From NCBI GenBank assembly GCA_012932865.1, contig SAXG01000014.1:518740-582739 (forward strand): a DNA stretch of 64,000 nt, given 5' to 3'. Positions within the stretch are counted from its first letter, which is position 1; each line of letters begins with the position of its first letter. Below the pieces are notes generated by a model. That model ran no database searches. It had not been told where the DNA came from and saw nothing but the letters and a program-made list of their open reading frames with translations. Position numbers and translations under genes: made by a program. Source of the DNA: Amylostereum areolatum. Lineage: Eukaryota > Basidiomycota > Agaricomycetes > Russulales > Stereaceae. Shown in pieces: positions 46,491-58,043 of the stretch.

Positions 46491-49400
46491 CTACTCCTCG
46501 TTCGCGTTCGCGAAGCTCAACGGCGTGAATTGCTGAAAACGAAGCATGTCCAGCATCAGCACCCCCCGAACACCGCGGCATCGCCCCTGGGATGAATGGA
46601 ACAGGACTCACATGCCCACCGCCCTCGAAGTGCTTGCTGTTCGCCTCTACCCAGTGCAACCGGAGCGCGTGCAAGAACGCGGACAGACCCTGCGAATGCG
46701 TGTATCACGGTTAGAGGGGCGGCCGCCGGTGTGTGAAAGAAAGCACACGAACCTCCATGATACACAAAATGAACACGGTCAGCAGCAACCACATCACAAA
46801 CACCAGGATCTTCGCGATCGTGCCCACAACACCCTCCATCGCCAGCACATTTTCCATGGTCATGTCCCACAGAACCTCCGACAACTGCGCGTGCGCCAAC
46901 GAGAGCGCCCACAGACGCAGGTAAGACGCCGTGTGCGAGATACAACCAAGACAGAATTCAATGGTGTGGATCACCTGGTGGATAACCACCTCGCTGAAAT
47001 CGTGCTCCTCCTGCCCACAACGCGTCAGCCCCAAATCTAACTCCGAGATAGCAAGGGAAGGAGAACCAAACGCACGTGTTCGTCGGCGTCCTCCGCGATC
47101 GCCCTGCCGTTGCCCTCCTCCTCTCCCTCCAGCTCCTCATCTTGTCGCGCCGCGAACCCGTTCGTATCGTCCGCATGTCCAATGTTGATGTAGCCTTGAG
47201 CCTGCACCTTCTGCAGTTCCTTCCACTGCATGTACGGCTTGACGCACAGCATCCACGGTACGCACACAAGGGCGACGAGAAGAAGCACGACCTGCACCAT
47301 GCCTTGTCCTGCGTACAGCCGCGTGTCCCCTTCCACAATCGTTCCGGGAGAAAGGAACATCGCGATCAACATGTTCAGCAGCGACGGCGGCCCCAAGGAC
47401 GACTGGCTCCAGTCCACGGACCACTTGTACAGGATGCACAGGACGAGGTATCCGAAGATGCACTCCAAGAAGAGGAACTGAGGAATGAAGTTGGTGTAAA
47501 TGTCCGACAAACGATTGAACCGTATATGGTTGGGGATCTGCAAGCACAGCGCGAAGGTCATCTAAAAATGGCGCATTCATTCAGCATCGCATCGGTGTAG
47601 AGGAGTATATTTGAATACGTACGTGGATAACACCCAACACAACCGACATCTTCATCTTGTACGAGTTGGTGAAAATGAGCGAGTTCGTTGCGCCGTGCCA
47701 ACCTGGGTCCAGGCCGAAGGGGTACACATCGCCGTTGAAGGTGGCCGCCATCGTCCCGTTCGCGTTCTCAGGCCAGCTCCAGCCCGAACTGAAGATATGC
47801 AGGGTCTTCGAGAAGATGTCGTTGTAAACGAACCCGGTGTAGATCGAAAAGGCGCCCATAAGCAGAATAATGTATCGACCACTACGAAAGGAGGAAAAAT
47901 CAGGATCGGGACCCGCTATTGAAGGTAACGAGTGCTTACAAGTAGAACGTTCCAATAATCTCGCCCAAGTCGGCGCGAGCAAGCTTGCGCTCATTGAAGA
48001 TCATCGCCAACGCCGCGATGAGCAGGATGGAGCCGTGTCCAATGTCACCGAACATGACAGCGAAAAGGAATGGGAAGGTGATGACCGCGAACAGGCCGGG
48101 GTTGACTTCTTGATAAGAGGCGATACCGTAACTGTCCATGATAGTCTGGAAGCCCTCTGTAAATTTGTTGGTACGCTGGAATGTCGGCGGCGTTTTGTGT
48201 GTGCGGAGCTCATGCAGAATGGGGGGCACCGACGTCCCAGACGCCTCCTGCATTACCGTCAGCGTCAGCAAGGACATTGTGGCGAAAACAACGCACCGCG
48301 GCATGACGCAAAGCCAGTTGAATTTGAGTGATATCCCTAGTCGGACACCAGCCTTCGGCGATGAGGGTCTTGCGGCGGCCATCGTAGTTGAACAAATTGA
48401 GCGTCTCGTAGACGAGCTTCTCCTTCTTGACGACGTCCTCCCAGCTCCTGAGACTCTCACCGACCTTGACAAGCTCCGTGCGACGGGTGCTTCCCGTGTT
48501 ATACAGTACCATCTCGAGGTCTTCAATGCGTCCATTGACCTCCCGCAGTGAATCCACGCGTTTGTCCGCGTTCGCATCGATAGGGTAAAGCGTCGCTCCC
48601 ATCGACTCGGCCACCTTGCGGATCTTGGCCAGGAGCGCGTCGCCGTGGGCGAAGATGATGAACACGTTCTTGTACGTGACCGCGCCCGTCGCGGCGTCGA
48701 CGAAGGGTTCCTCAATATCCGTGTGGTTCATGTACAAGTTTCCGCGCAGCACCCGCCAGAGCACACGCTCAAACGTCGGCAGACGCGTCCGGTCGATCGT
48801 CCCCGCGACGAACTCGAGGTCGAGCTGGACATTGGAAGACGAGAACTGGGCCTCGCGGTCGTCGTGCTGAAGCAGCGGCGCTGAGCTGTCGTCGAAGGAC
48901 GAGCGGATATCCGGCTGCACGCCCTCGGCCTGTGTACGCATACACCCAGTCAGTCGCCACGAACTATAACATGGCGCAGTCCACCTACCCTCTCGAAAAA
49001 GACAGCGGTCTCGCGGAGCACATGCCGGGCCTCGACGAGCTCCTTCAGCCGGGTGCTGAGTACTTCGTAACTCTCATTCATCTGCGACAGCCGCGACTCG
49101 TGCTCGGCGAGCGTGACGTCGAGCTCGTCCATCGTCTGCGCCGCACGGGAGCCGACGGTGATGAGGGGTGCCGAGTCGTAGAGCGGGCGCACGGGGATGG
49201 TGTCCCTCTCCTTCTCGATTTGCGCCGCAAAGAAGCGCACCCGACGTGCCATCTCGTCGACGCGGCGTATCTCGCCAATGAAAGAACGTTGGAATGGGTT
49301 CACGTCAGGGTTGAGCTGGTATCGTCGTCAGCCGTCGCCTTCCACGATAGCTTAAAAAGCGAACGCACGTCTTTGAACTGTACATTTCCGAGCTCTCCAA

Positions 49401-49562
49401 GCTCAGAGACGGTATCATGAGCGACTTCAGTAGGAACGAAAAGTTGCACGAGGCTCATAGCCTCGGAGCCTAGAGGCGAGTCAGCCCAACAATGGCATTT
49501 CTCCGAACAAAGTGCGCCTCACGAAATAAACTTGGGTAGTCGTTGACCACGGTGGATGCCAT
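46491..49562 (-). CDS. VPH1: V-type H+-ATPase subunit a (Vph1/Stv1)
   Basis: Membrane subunit a of the V0 sector, forming the proton half-channels of the vacuolar/Golgi proton pump. Ten or more exons sum to 844 codons: 49523-49562, 49369-49469, 48989-49315, 48297-48929, 47940-48247, 47623-47881, 47076-47561, 46753-47010, 46612-46689 and 46491-46532. The cytosolic N-terminus starts [20 protein letters not shown], with the [15 protein letters not shown] block. Membrane blocks are [37 protein letters not shown] and [20 protein letters not shown]. The essential arginine region is [20 protein letters not shown] (R in YLRLW), followed by [14 protein letters not shown]. The C-terminus is short. No frame break is seen. 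Confidence 0.93.
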
Positions 49563-49867
49563 GGCGGAGAAGAGAGTGAGGAGAGCCCTCTACAAGAGTG
49601 GGCTCGAGAAGGTCAATGGGATGATGGGGAGAGAGAAACACTGTCGACGACGGCGGAGAGCGCCAAACAGACAAAAGAGTCCCACGCCTTTGTTTCAATT
49701 TGTAGCTCACTTCAATGTTTTGAAGGCCTCGACTTACACCACTACACTTCGAGTTCGGTTCAGATTCGAGTCCACAACGTCAGCCCTCGTCCGAGACGAG
49801 AACAATCAACTGACTTCGGGCTCGTTATAGCACACGTATAGATACATTCATACAGCAGATCTATGCG

Positions 49868-50797
49868 TTACAGCGGAGGGGCCTTTGCGGCTTCCTTCTC
49901 ACTCTTCAGGACATTCTCCACATGAGCGCCGATTTTCTTGCGGTCTTCAAGGGACAGCGTAGGTCCGGTCGAGGAGTAGCCAAGTTCTGTACATTCGCCA
50001 GTTAGATAATAAAAAAGCGAGTGCCGACGCGAACGTACTGAGGCTGGCATATTGAAGAGGGATCTCCTCGCTCTTGACTGGTAACACGGAGAGGTCAAGG
50101 GGGTAGGAAGGTCCAATCCAAGCTTTGCGAGTATCGTGATCCCTGAAGATACCTTCGTTAGCTGGCGGAGAAAATGAGGCTGCTAAATCATCGTACAGTC
50201 TCTGGTGAACCGCGTTGGTAAATCAAGTTAATCCAAAGCACGGGCTCTAGCAGCGTACCTCCTCGCGCGTAAGCGGATGGACAAGGATGCTAAACAGGTA
50301 CTATTGAACATCAACCGGAGGGAATGTCATTGGCGGCGCAACGCACCTCAGTTCCCCGCGGTTAATGCAAAGGTAGGAAAAAAGAGACGCAAAGGATTCC
50401 GATGGGCACCAAATCTCATATGATCCTGCACCAAAGTCTTGTCATACGCTCTGGTTAACCAGGGCACCTCACTAACCGACAGGATGCGGGCCCATTGGTG
50501 ACGTGTTCACCCTGTACAAGGGCACAGCGACGAAGGCGCCATCGCGGCGCAGACGAAGGACGGCATCGCGAAGCTCGAGTGCGGCTTGGTGCTCATCCGC
50601 ATTGTTCTGGTGGAAGTAAATGTCTATTCCTCGGTCGCTTAATATCCGTGAAGTCCAGTTAACAGGAACATCCACGCACGAAAGTGCCATTCCCTGAACA
50701 AAACTTCGGGTTCAGCAATAATGTCTCGACCAAAGCGGGCGGTTACGCACTTGATCTCAGAATCGAGGACTTGCTCAAGATCCGTAGGCGGTAGCAT
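49868..50797 (-). CDS. DOPA 4,5-dioxygenase-like protein with 5-base exon
   Basis: Member of the DOPA 4,5-dioxygenase family (PF08883), which in Amanita makes betalain precursors and elsewhere acts on catechols. Eight exons sum to 182 codons: 50751-50797, 50680-50693 (14 bases), 50477-50623, 50347-50425, 50259-50289, 50197-50201 (5 bases, AGACT), 50039-50142 and 49868-49986. The spliced protein has the family signatures EWHFHIYFHQNNADE (metal-binding histidines), VAVPLYRVNTSPMGPHPVGS, YEIWCPSES, ELSILVHPLTREE and DHDTRKAWIGPSYPLDLS. Without the 5-base exon the REE and DHD blocks cannot be joined in frame. Substrate unknown; a role in catechol or pigment metabolism is inference. Confidence 0.82.
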
Positions 50798-52608
50798 GTT
50801 TAGAGATTAGCACTTGAGATGTGGCAGGAAGGATCGTCCAAGGAAACACTGGTGGTCGCCACAGGTTGAAGAGAGCGCGAGAAGGGGTATTTTGCGGGCG
50901 CACCATGTGGTCATGAAGGTTTTAGTCAGACCTGTGCATAATTGCGCGACCCGACTGACTTCATCTTCTTGCTCTCACTCGCGACCACACAGGCCTTCAA
51001 TATTCCCTCTACGCTGAAATTCAATATTCACCTGCCACGGTCATCGTGGAAAGTGGAGTCAGCCTACACTGCCCACACTGTCCACAAGAAATGCTTCTGT
51101 CTGACCATATCGATCAACGAACAACTAGAATTTCGTCATGGACCCCTCGAAGACTTCTCAACCTTATCCTTCGTCTGGGGCCGTTCTGTCACTGATCTCT
51201 TCAAGACGATATTCTTGTGCTATTTGGTTCAAATATCTCACTATCCTGCCGTTCTCGGTGGAATCGACGAAGGCTCCTCAACAGACGGCGGCGCACGAAT
51301 TCCATGTGGTAGCCGTGTAGCACAACTTACTCCAACGATGGCGCCCGCTTCACCTGGAGGAATCACACTTCATCCAGGTTGCCGCTTCACCTGGCGAGTC
51401 AGCCACAAACTCCACTCTCCCCCTATTCACCAATCTCTGCGAATATCTCGATCTCAAGAACATCCTCTAACACCCTCAGTCCGCCCCTTCGCTCCTACTT
51501 AGTTCAAGATTTATCACCTTCCACATAACGCCCAACATCAATGCCCTGATGGCCCCACAAAAGGCGGAAACCATGCAGCCACCGGACCTCTGGTAGAGCT
51601 GAGAGAAATGCTGTATTTACGAATACCCGTTGTGGTACCGATGGGGTTAAGGACAAGCTTCGTGTCGTACGTGCCCTTATCGTTCATTCCAATACATAAT
51701 TGACATCCTAAGAGCAGTCTATCTGAACACCACGTTTGATTATGCAGCTAGTCCGCCCATAATTCTGCCTCGAGACTTTCCCATCGTTACTTCTTCCTCT
51801 CACGGTTACGTTGGAGGCAGGGGAATAGGCTTCTCCTCGAGGTTAATGTCGTGTTCGTTATCGATGATCGAGAAAAGTGCCGCAGAAACAAGTCTTCCAC
51901 GAAGTTCACAACGATGTCCAGCAGGACCAGCACAGAAGTACCTTTTGATCCTTCACCCACGATTACAACACCGAGGCGGTCTGTTGATGGAGCATCACTA
52001 TCTCTTCCTATTCGCCTTGTCGTTGCCCGGCCTCTGATTCTCTATGCCCTGTGGTTCGCGTTGTCCCCGATCACCCATACATCCTCCTGTCGTACCCTGC
52101 TTGTTGTTCCACGGTTTATGACTCGGTGGCATTGACCTTATATCCCATTCTTCATCACACTCCAGCGCGGGGATTTGAAGTGCCAGTGGTGTCCCCAGCT
52201 CGACGTCTAGCAGGGACGCCACCAAATTGACACCACAGATCGTGATGGTGTATGGTACTAGGCAATACCTACAACTTGGCATATTCATTGACCTGACAGT
52301 GATCCCTCGTTGGCTTTCACGTTCCACAATATTTCTCACTTCATCCAAACTGGAGGAGGGCGGGAGTCTGAAAAGCAATCGACGGACCACTGCCGGACTG
52401 ACGTCATACTGTCACCACCAATGGGCAGACAGACTTTGCTTTGCAATTGCTTTGGTTTGCCTCTCCCCCTCACGATTAAAACGTTAGTTTCACATCACTC
52501 CTCCAACTTACAACATGGCACAAGGTATCTGCAGATGTCGCACGATGCAGACGTGAGGCCTTCATTTTTCAGATTTATTTACACTAATGCGAATCTCTCC
52601 CCTTACAG
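50798..52608. other. Intergenic, no gene seen
   Basis: About 1.8 kb upstream of the DOPA dioxygenase-like gene and of the FunK1 pseudogene. Open frames on the plus strand around 50942-51502 and 51850-52135 have no family match that I recognise. Confidence 0.45.
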
Positions 52609-54710
52609 GGAAAAAGCATTGCACAATCGCATCTACGCCGACATTTCGAACCACGAAACGTGCCAGTTAGACCAGACGGAGACCGAACTACCACGCCGAA
52701 TTGACGACCTTGGAGGCCAACATGAAGGAGCACACGAGGCGGAGAAGCAGCTTCTCGCGGATGCGCTCACGGCGGTTCTGCCTGTTTGTGGAAGTCTCCG
52801 CTACCTCCTAATTGCATAGTAAGCATCGCACGTCTCTTCTTCTTGAAAGATCATAACCCCTCCCAGTTGCATTGCCCCTACACAGGAGGCCCATCGGGGG
52901 GTCCAACAGACACGCCTCGCCCAGGGGTTTCCTGGCTCGATGTCCTGGCCGCGTTCGAGCTACAGAGCACCAATATGGATGCAGCTTAGAACGCTGCCCC
53001 CAAGGCTTACACTCTTGACCGTATGTTCGTGATCTCGCCCATCCAGGACGTCGCAGAAGATCATTCAGAGACGGCGTCCGAAACCCAGGAGTATAGTGGT
53101 ATACTATCCGTGCCGTAGAACTTTCTCTCACAATTGAGGAGCTTTTCTGTCACAGGAGCCGGATCCACATTGTATGGGCAGTTCCCTTCCGCCTACCATA
53201 CAGGCAGCAATATATGGCGCCAAAAAGATAGGATGCACGCCTAAGGCATCTCACGCTATCGCAATCGTCGCAATAGGTGCGTCACTCGCACTCGACGTAT
53301 CCTCTCGCTAACGCTCGCTGTCACAGTACAAACCGAAGGCCTCAATTTTATCGAGGATCTTCCGCGATTCCTCACCCTCCTCTTCGCCCTCTAGCGCTTC
53401 GATCTGGCCAATTGGGGATTCCACCCCACCCTGGATTCTGAACCCATCCAAAGGTACACATGTCCTGGAAACGTCGGCACACGAGAAGCCCATATCACCC
53501 TGAACAACGGAACGGAGGTCACCGTGGATCTGCGCAAGAGACATCGGTTCCCCGAAGAAATTGTAGGACGGTGCACGGAGGTCTTCGACGCCATGGCAGT
53601 GAAACAACTGCCTTCTCCCACGTTATCTTCTGAAGACAAGAGGTTTTATATTGTCAAGGTCCATTGGGCTGACACGACGCGCATTCCCGAGCAATCGATC
53701 ATCGAAAGACCGCAGCAGGAGGCTTCCAACCCCGATGTGCAAGACCACACTCCCTACGTCCTGGGGTGGAAGAACTGCAGTTCCTTCGCAACCAAACGCA
53801 TCCGACAGTCTCTCGCTACTCAATCCACCCCGTCGTCCACATCATCGGCACAGCGAGCCGTGCCTCGTATCCTGCGCATCATCGTCTTTGAGCGACTAGG
53901 GAAAGTCCAAATGCTCGATGGAAGAGGCATGATGACCGCGATACTGCAGTGCGTCAGATGTGAGTGATCCCTTTCCAATCCGTCCTCGAGACGGTTGTTG
54001 AACGACATGGCAGGCCACTACGCGCTGTGGCGTGCAGGAATTCATCACAACGACCTGAGCAAGAACAACATCATGTATCGTGTGAAGCATGGCAAAGTCT
54101 GCGGCGTCGTCAACGACTGGGATTCCGCTACCATTCCCGGATCGCGCCCCGAAGCTTTGGAGCGAACGGGCACGCGTGTCTTCATGCCCTTGCTCTTCCT
54201 CCTGGACGACTCGGACCTATTTGCGCGCAAATACTGTCCCGACAACGAGTCCTTCATCTGGGTCATGACGTGGCTCTTCCCACGCTATGGTCGCGATGGA
54301 ATAGAAAACCCACCGCTGAATGAGTGGCTAACCTACGGCAGGGACAACAGCAGGTGTTTCAGGAAGGTCATCAAGCAGAAGGACCGCCTTTACATCCTTC
54401 GCCGGACACCTTGGTCGATGGAATGGTCCATCACAATAACACTGTTGATATGACTCGACGACGTCCAGTTGGCGGAGCAGAGGCGATTAGGGCCGCCACG
54501 GCGGACCTGCGCCCGTTCGGTTGTCGCCCAGATAGCAATGCTCTGGAGCAGAAAACAAGGAAAATGTTGAACGCAGACAACACGGAAGAAACCTATAAGG
54601 GATTTTGGGAGGCAATCAGTACATTCGTCGTGGCGGTGAATCGTCGTGAGCTTGACTACATCAAAGACGAGATTCCCGTCGCATATCGTTCGCAATTTGA
54701 GCCACAGTGA
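52609..54710 (+). pseudogene. FunK1 kinase D, decayed copy
   Basis: Homologous throughout to kinases A and B but broken in several ways. The region between the N-terminal helical segment (LTAVLPVCGSLRYLLIAYC) and SWLDVLAAFELQSTN lacks about 100 residues. TAG stops occur at 52987-52989 and 53392-53394. The conserved DDVLWVWWYDRQGAI block is missing at the exon junction near 53330. The frame shifts between EWSITITLL (stop near 54453) and the tail GGAEAIRAATADLR, which lies in another frame. The catalytic centre is still readable: HHNDLSKNNIMYR and NDWDSATI, the latter with serine in place of leucine. Splice sites resemble those of kinase A, so it is an old genomic duplicate, not a retrocopy. 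Confidence 0.85.
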
Positions 54711-55245
54711 CACGGTAAGTACATCTAGACGTGAAACATTGTTCTCTCCTCAATCTATATAACTGTACATGCTAGCTGTAATCTATTGCAATCGAATACA
54801 TCAGTGCCATTTGCCTTGACCACCAACAACCACTGCGAGTTGCAGCCGCAGACAGAGCTGTGACAGTGGAGTATGACCGCAAACTTAACTTGAATAAGTA
54901 GCCTGAGATGGTCGGCTATGGTCGGCTGGTAATCCTCACTTAGCCGCGCGCTCGCGTTGCTTCCTACGACGCTCGACCCACACGAAGGTCATAATCAGCT
55001 CGTGCAGGATAGGCTCGACTTGTGGCAGATATTCGAGCCAGCCGGTGTGTGCTTTGCCAACGAGGCCGACAGACGGGCGGTGATAGCGCGCGACCTCGAT
55101 CTCCAAGTCCGCGGCGCTCGACTCGGAATGGTCGCCGGTCGTCTTCAACTGGAAGATGTGATAGCTATACGTGGACCAACAAAGAGTGATGGAGGACGAA
55201 CAACATACCCAGCATGTGCGCATCCCAAGGATCCACTTGTACGAG

Positions 55246-55252
55246 CGGCCAT
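55246..55252 (+). repeat. Target-site duplication, left copy
   Basis: GGCCATC directly abuts the left end of the inverted-repeat element and is repeated exactly at the right end. Confidence 0.85.
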
Positions 55253-55310
55253 CCCAGTGAAAACCGGCGTGAAGGATTTGGGACGCGGCGGGAGCTTTTT
55301 GGATGCCAAG
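55253..55310 (+). repeat. Left terminal inverted repeat
   Basis: First 36 bases are identical to the reverse complement of the right end; the outer 58 bases match with one divergent block of seven. Confidence 0.9.
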
Positions 55311-55904
55311 ACCGAGGAGTGCTAAAAAGTGAAGGATTTTGACTGTCTTCGAAGTCGTTGTAGATTACGTTATACGTCGCCTACTTTCTCGCAGTGGGAA
55401 GCACTTCGGAAACCACGTCAGAAGTTACTCAAGTCAATCGCGATATAAGGAGACCGAAGTTCATTGAAGCTCTCAAGATTCCGCTTTTCTCAACGCAACG
55501 AGGTCTTCCTTGCAAACAACTTCGTGAGAACGAAACATTGTCAACTTGTAGGCTTACATAAGTTCTCCAGCGACGCTCGGAGTCGCGAGTTGCAACTTGC
55601 GTCTTGCGACCAAACTTTGACTTAGTGTTTTTGTGTGAAGTTCCCCCAGCTCTACCACCCCATCCCTCTCATTGGCACCGTCCTTCTGATCACTTTCTAC
55701 ATTCACCTTATCTTCTATGCCCCTCCGTTCCCAATCTATCCAATTCAAGTCCTGCACCGAGCAGCCAACATGCTACACGTTGTCTTCAGTGCTCCCCACG
55801 ACGACTCGTATGCGCCTCAAGCCTGAATCACAACATGCCTTAGTATTTGGCCACACTTCGGCGCATAGATTCCCAGGGGCCCGCAAGCCTCGCAAGACAC
55901 CCAC

Positions 55905-56444
55905 ATGGATAACTTCATGAGCAACCCGGAAACGAGCATGCGCATCTTCTTCTCCTCTTACTTCCGCGATCGCGGGCTCATCTGGTATGACCGCCCTCCT
56001 CCCATGTCCTCGACATCGCTGACGATTCATGCGCAGGTCCCCCGCCCACTGCCTGGCCTTCCCCACCCTTATCGCCTTCTTCCTCCGCTTCCTCTTACGC
56101 TCCAAAGCGTTCACCGAGCCCCGCATCGAAAAGCCCCTCCGCCGTGCGCTCGCCGTCGTGGACCTCGCTTGCAAAGAGCTCCCGCGACCGCCCGCATCGG
56201 CGCCATCCTCCATGACGCGTTCTCCGAGGGCGGGCGCGACCTCTGGGGGAACATGTGTCCTGCGTGGAACGAGTCCGTTGTCCCCGACGAAGAAAAGGAA
56301 GGTCCCGCGACGAAACGGCAGAAAAACGACGATTCCCAACCCAAGCTCGACGCCGTCAAACTGCCTCCCGAACTCGTCGAAGTTCGTGGGCTAGCGAGCC
56401 AGTGCGTCGCCTTTCATCTACCTGCAATGGTTCGCTCATGTTGA
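55905..56444 (+). pseudogene. Arb1-like (Argonaute siRNA chaperone subunit) fragment inside the transposon
   Basis: Exon 1 (55905-55984) encodes MDNFMSNPETSMRIFFSSYF followed by RDRGLIW; a 52-base intron (55985-56036) follows. Exon 2 continues with FPTLIAFFLRFLLRSKAFTE and RALAVVDLACKELP. After GAGCTCCC the frame slips by one base (one C short), then reads ARIGAILHDAFSEGGRDLWG and ends in a lysine-rich segment at TGA 56442-56444. The order of blocks resembles the C-terminal part of fungal Arb1 (PF09692), which in fission yeast is part of the ARC complex that loads Argonaute. The fragment lacks the N-terminal half of Arb1. The assignment rests on pattern memory only. Confidence 0.5.
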
Positions 56445-56955
56445 GCTCCTATTCATAGGAAAACCTACATTTCCTAGCTTTTAGTCTCCCGGAATGACGC
56501 GGGCGTATTCCACAGCGCAGAACCAACGTTCCGCGTCGCGGTGGCGGCATATATCCCGGTTCCCGCGGAGAGCGCATGTTTGGTAGTGTAGCGCGAGATC
56601 CAGCGGAGTACGCCCATGGTATCTCGCCGTTTCCACTGTTCTTTCATATTTCCCGGAGAGGGGATGGCTATTGGCGTGTGGGCTCGAGTGTAGCACTTAG
56701 GACAATGTACTTAGATATCCTAATCATGCAATGAAACCCATTTTCCTGATCCTCCGATTGTGTGCCATCCAGAATGCTTCAGTATGGTTCAAGCAAGGGA
56801 GCAGTAAGTAGATACATGCCAGTCCAATGCCATCCAATGTTGTCATATATGGTCCCATGTGTTTTCCGTGAGGTTCAAAAACCTGTCATGAGGTTCAAGA
56901 AAAGTGTGCCATTTTTTTGAAGACAGAGGACGGCAACGAAGCATTTTGGCACACC

Positions 56956-57013
56956 TCTTGGCATCCAAAATCCTTCGGCCGCGTCCCAAATCCTTCACGC
57001 CGGTTTTCACTGG
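56956..57013 (-). repeat. Right terminal inverted repeat
   Basis: Mirror of the left repeat. Read on the minus strand it begins CCAGTGAAAACCGGCG. Confidence 0.9.
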
Positions 57014-57020
57014 GGCCATC
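57014..57020 (+). repeat. Target-site duplication, right copy
   Basis: GGCCATC immediately follows the right terminal repeat and lies inside the DUF6593 coding exon. Confidence 0.85.
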
Positions 57021-57508
57021 GGTCGCAGTGAATATCCGCTGCCTGTGGTCGAGTCGAAAGCAGTCAGGCCGCGGCCGACGGCCGTCGTCGGTTTGTACAC
57101 TGGCATGAAACGACGTGCTCACCTCCTCATGAGACCCTTTCCCCTCAGATAGTCGCCCAGCTTCCGCTCCATCCCCTTGAATACAAAGACCGACTGCTTC
57201 ACCGCGTGCCACCGGATTTCTGCCACCCTCTCCTCCTCCAGCCCCATCAAGTGTATATCCGTATCCGAGCTGGTGTCCGCGTTTTCCGCGCCCCGAGACT
57301 CGACCAGCGGATGAGCCCTGTTACTTTCGATTATCTGTGCATGGGGGCCGGCCACGAAACGCGAGATGGTTGTTGAACGGTTGGACCAGCTGTGCGACGT
57401 CTCGATACGGTAGAGAGGGGAGCCCTGCGCGTCGCGCAGGACGGCATTGAGCAAGCTATAACGAGAGAATATGAGTTTCATGGGGCGCAGCGATACCCCG
57501 CGAGGCAC

Positions 57509-58043
57509 TTACCACCCGGCTTTATATCTGCAACCCAGCAGATGTCAATCTGGAACGAGACAACTGGAGGCTTTGACGAGTCATGATGCATGAGGCCTGG
57601 CAAAGAGGCAAAGAAGGTTAGATCCTGTGTTTGACGTGAGAATTAAGAGGCAGTGTCTGGTGTACGGAAACAATCCAATGGTGCGTTCTCGGTGCGCTAT
57701 CTTATATGGACGTGCCCATGGTCCGAAAGAGCTGCGAGGCCATACATTGAGCGCAAGGGGTAGAGGAGATTATATATGGAGTCTAGACACGAGAGCAAAG
57801 GTATCTGTCCAGGGTTAGATCGACTAGTAGATACAAAACAAGATTCAAACGACGATCCAAGATCCAAAGCAGAACATCGACAACAGGCCACAAAGGCAAC
57901 AGACACAAGCAAGATAACAAACACAAGCAATACATATATCCAAATCCTGGAAGGGGTGCCGAGGGTCATGAGCTGTAAGTCCCACTGCAGACGATGAAAC
58001 GCACCCACCAGATCGCAAGCGCGCTCACGCTCAGTGGCGTACC
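57509..58043. other. Intergenic, unresolved 5' part of DUF6593 gene
   Basis: Contains GT...AG-like signals near 57460-57530 that may belong to 5' exons of the DUF6593 gene. The rest (57600-58040) shows no gene and is the 3' flank of the chromodomain gene. Confidence 0.4.

Larger units (their letters stand above)
55253..57013. mobile_element. 1.76-kb terminal-inverted-repeat element with Arb1-like cargo
   Basis: Both ends begin CCAGTGAAAACCGGCGTGAA and are identical for 36 bases in inverted orientation, then diverge for seven bases and match again for 15 (TTTTGGATGCCAAGA), giving repeats of about 58 bases. A 7-base duplication GGCCATC flanks the element. No transposase is encoded, so it is non-autonomous. 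The interior carries a spliced, broken gene fragment similar to Arb1. Repeat termini starting CAGTG are common in hAT elements (usual duplication 8 bases), while 9 bases is usual for Mutator-like elements, so the superfamily is undetermined. Confidence 0.85.
54936..57455 (-). pseudogene. DUF6593 gene split by a transposon insertion
   Basis: Basidiomycete DUF6593 family protein of unknown function. Segments: 57123-57455 (LLNAVLRDAQGSPLYRIET to RVAEIRWHAVKQSVFVFKG), 57014-57042 (RIFTATDG), then the insertion 55253-57013, then 55208-55245 (RSYKWILGMRTCW) and 54936-55148 (EVARYHRPSVGLVGKAHTGW to the stop). Introns are 57043-57122 and 55149-55207. The insertion falls between the glycine and arginine codons of DGRSYKW. 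Removing the element and one copy of the 7-base duplication leaves an uninterrupted frame, so the insertion looks recent. One or more 5' exons upstream of 57455 are probable but unresolved (a donor GTAAGT follows a CCGGGTG sequence near 57513). Confidence 0.75.

Noticed and set aside
52609..54710. Treating FunK1 copy D as a functional gene with unusual introns
   Set aside because: Two stops, loss of the DDVLWVWW block, a large internal deletion and a tail in another frame cannot all be explained by splicing.
56474..56617. Minus-strand 47-residue frame starting MGVLRWISRYTT with a good start context, inside the small transposon
   Set aside because: It has no recognisable family, no splice partner and lies in a non-autonomous element, so a chance frame cannot be excluded.
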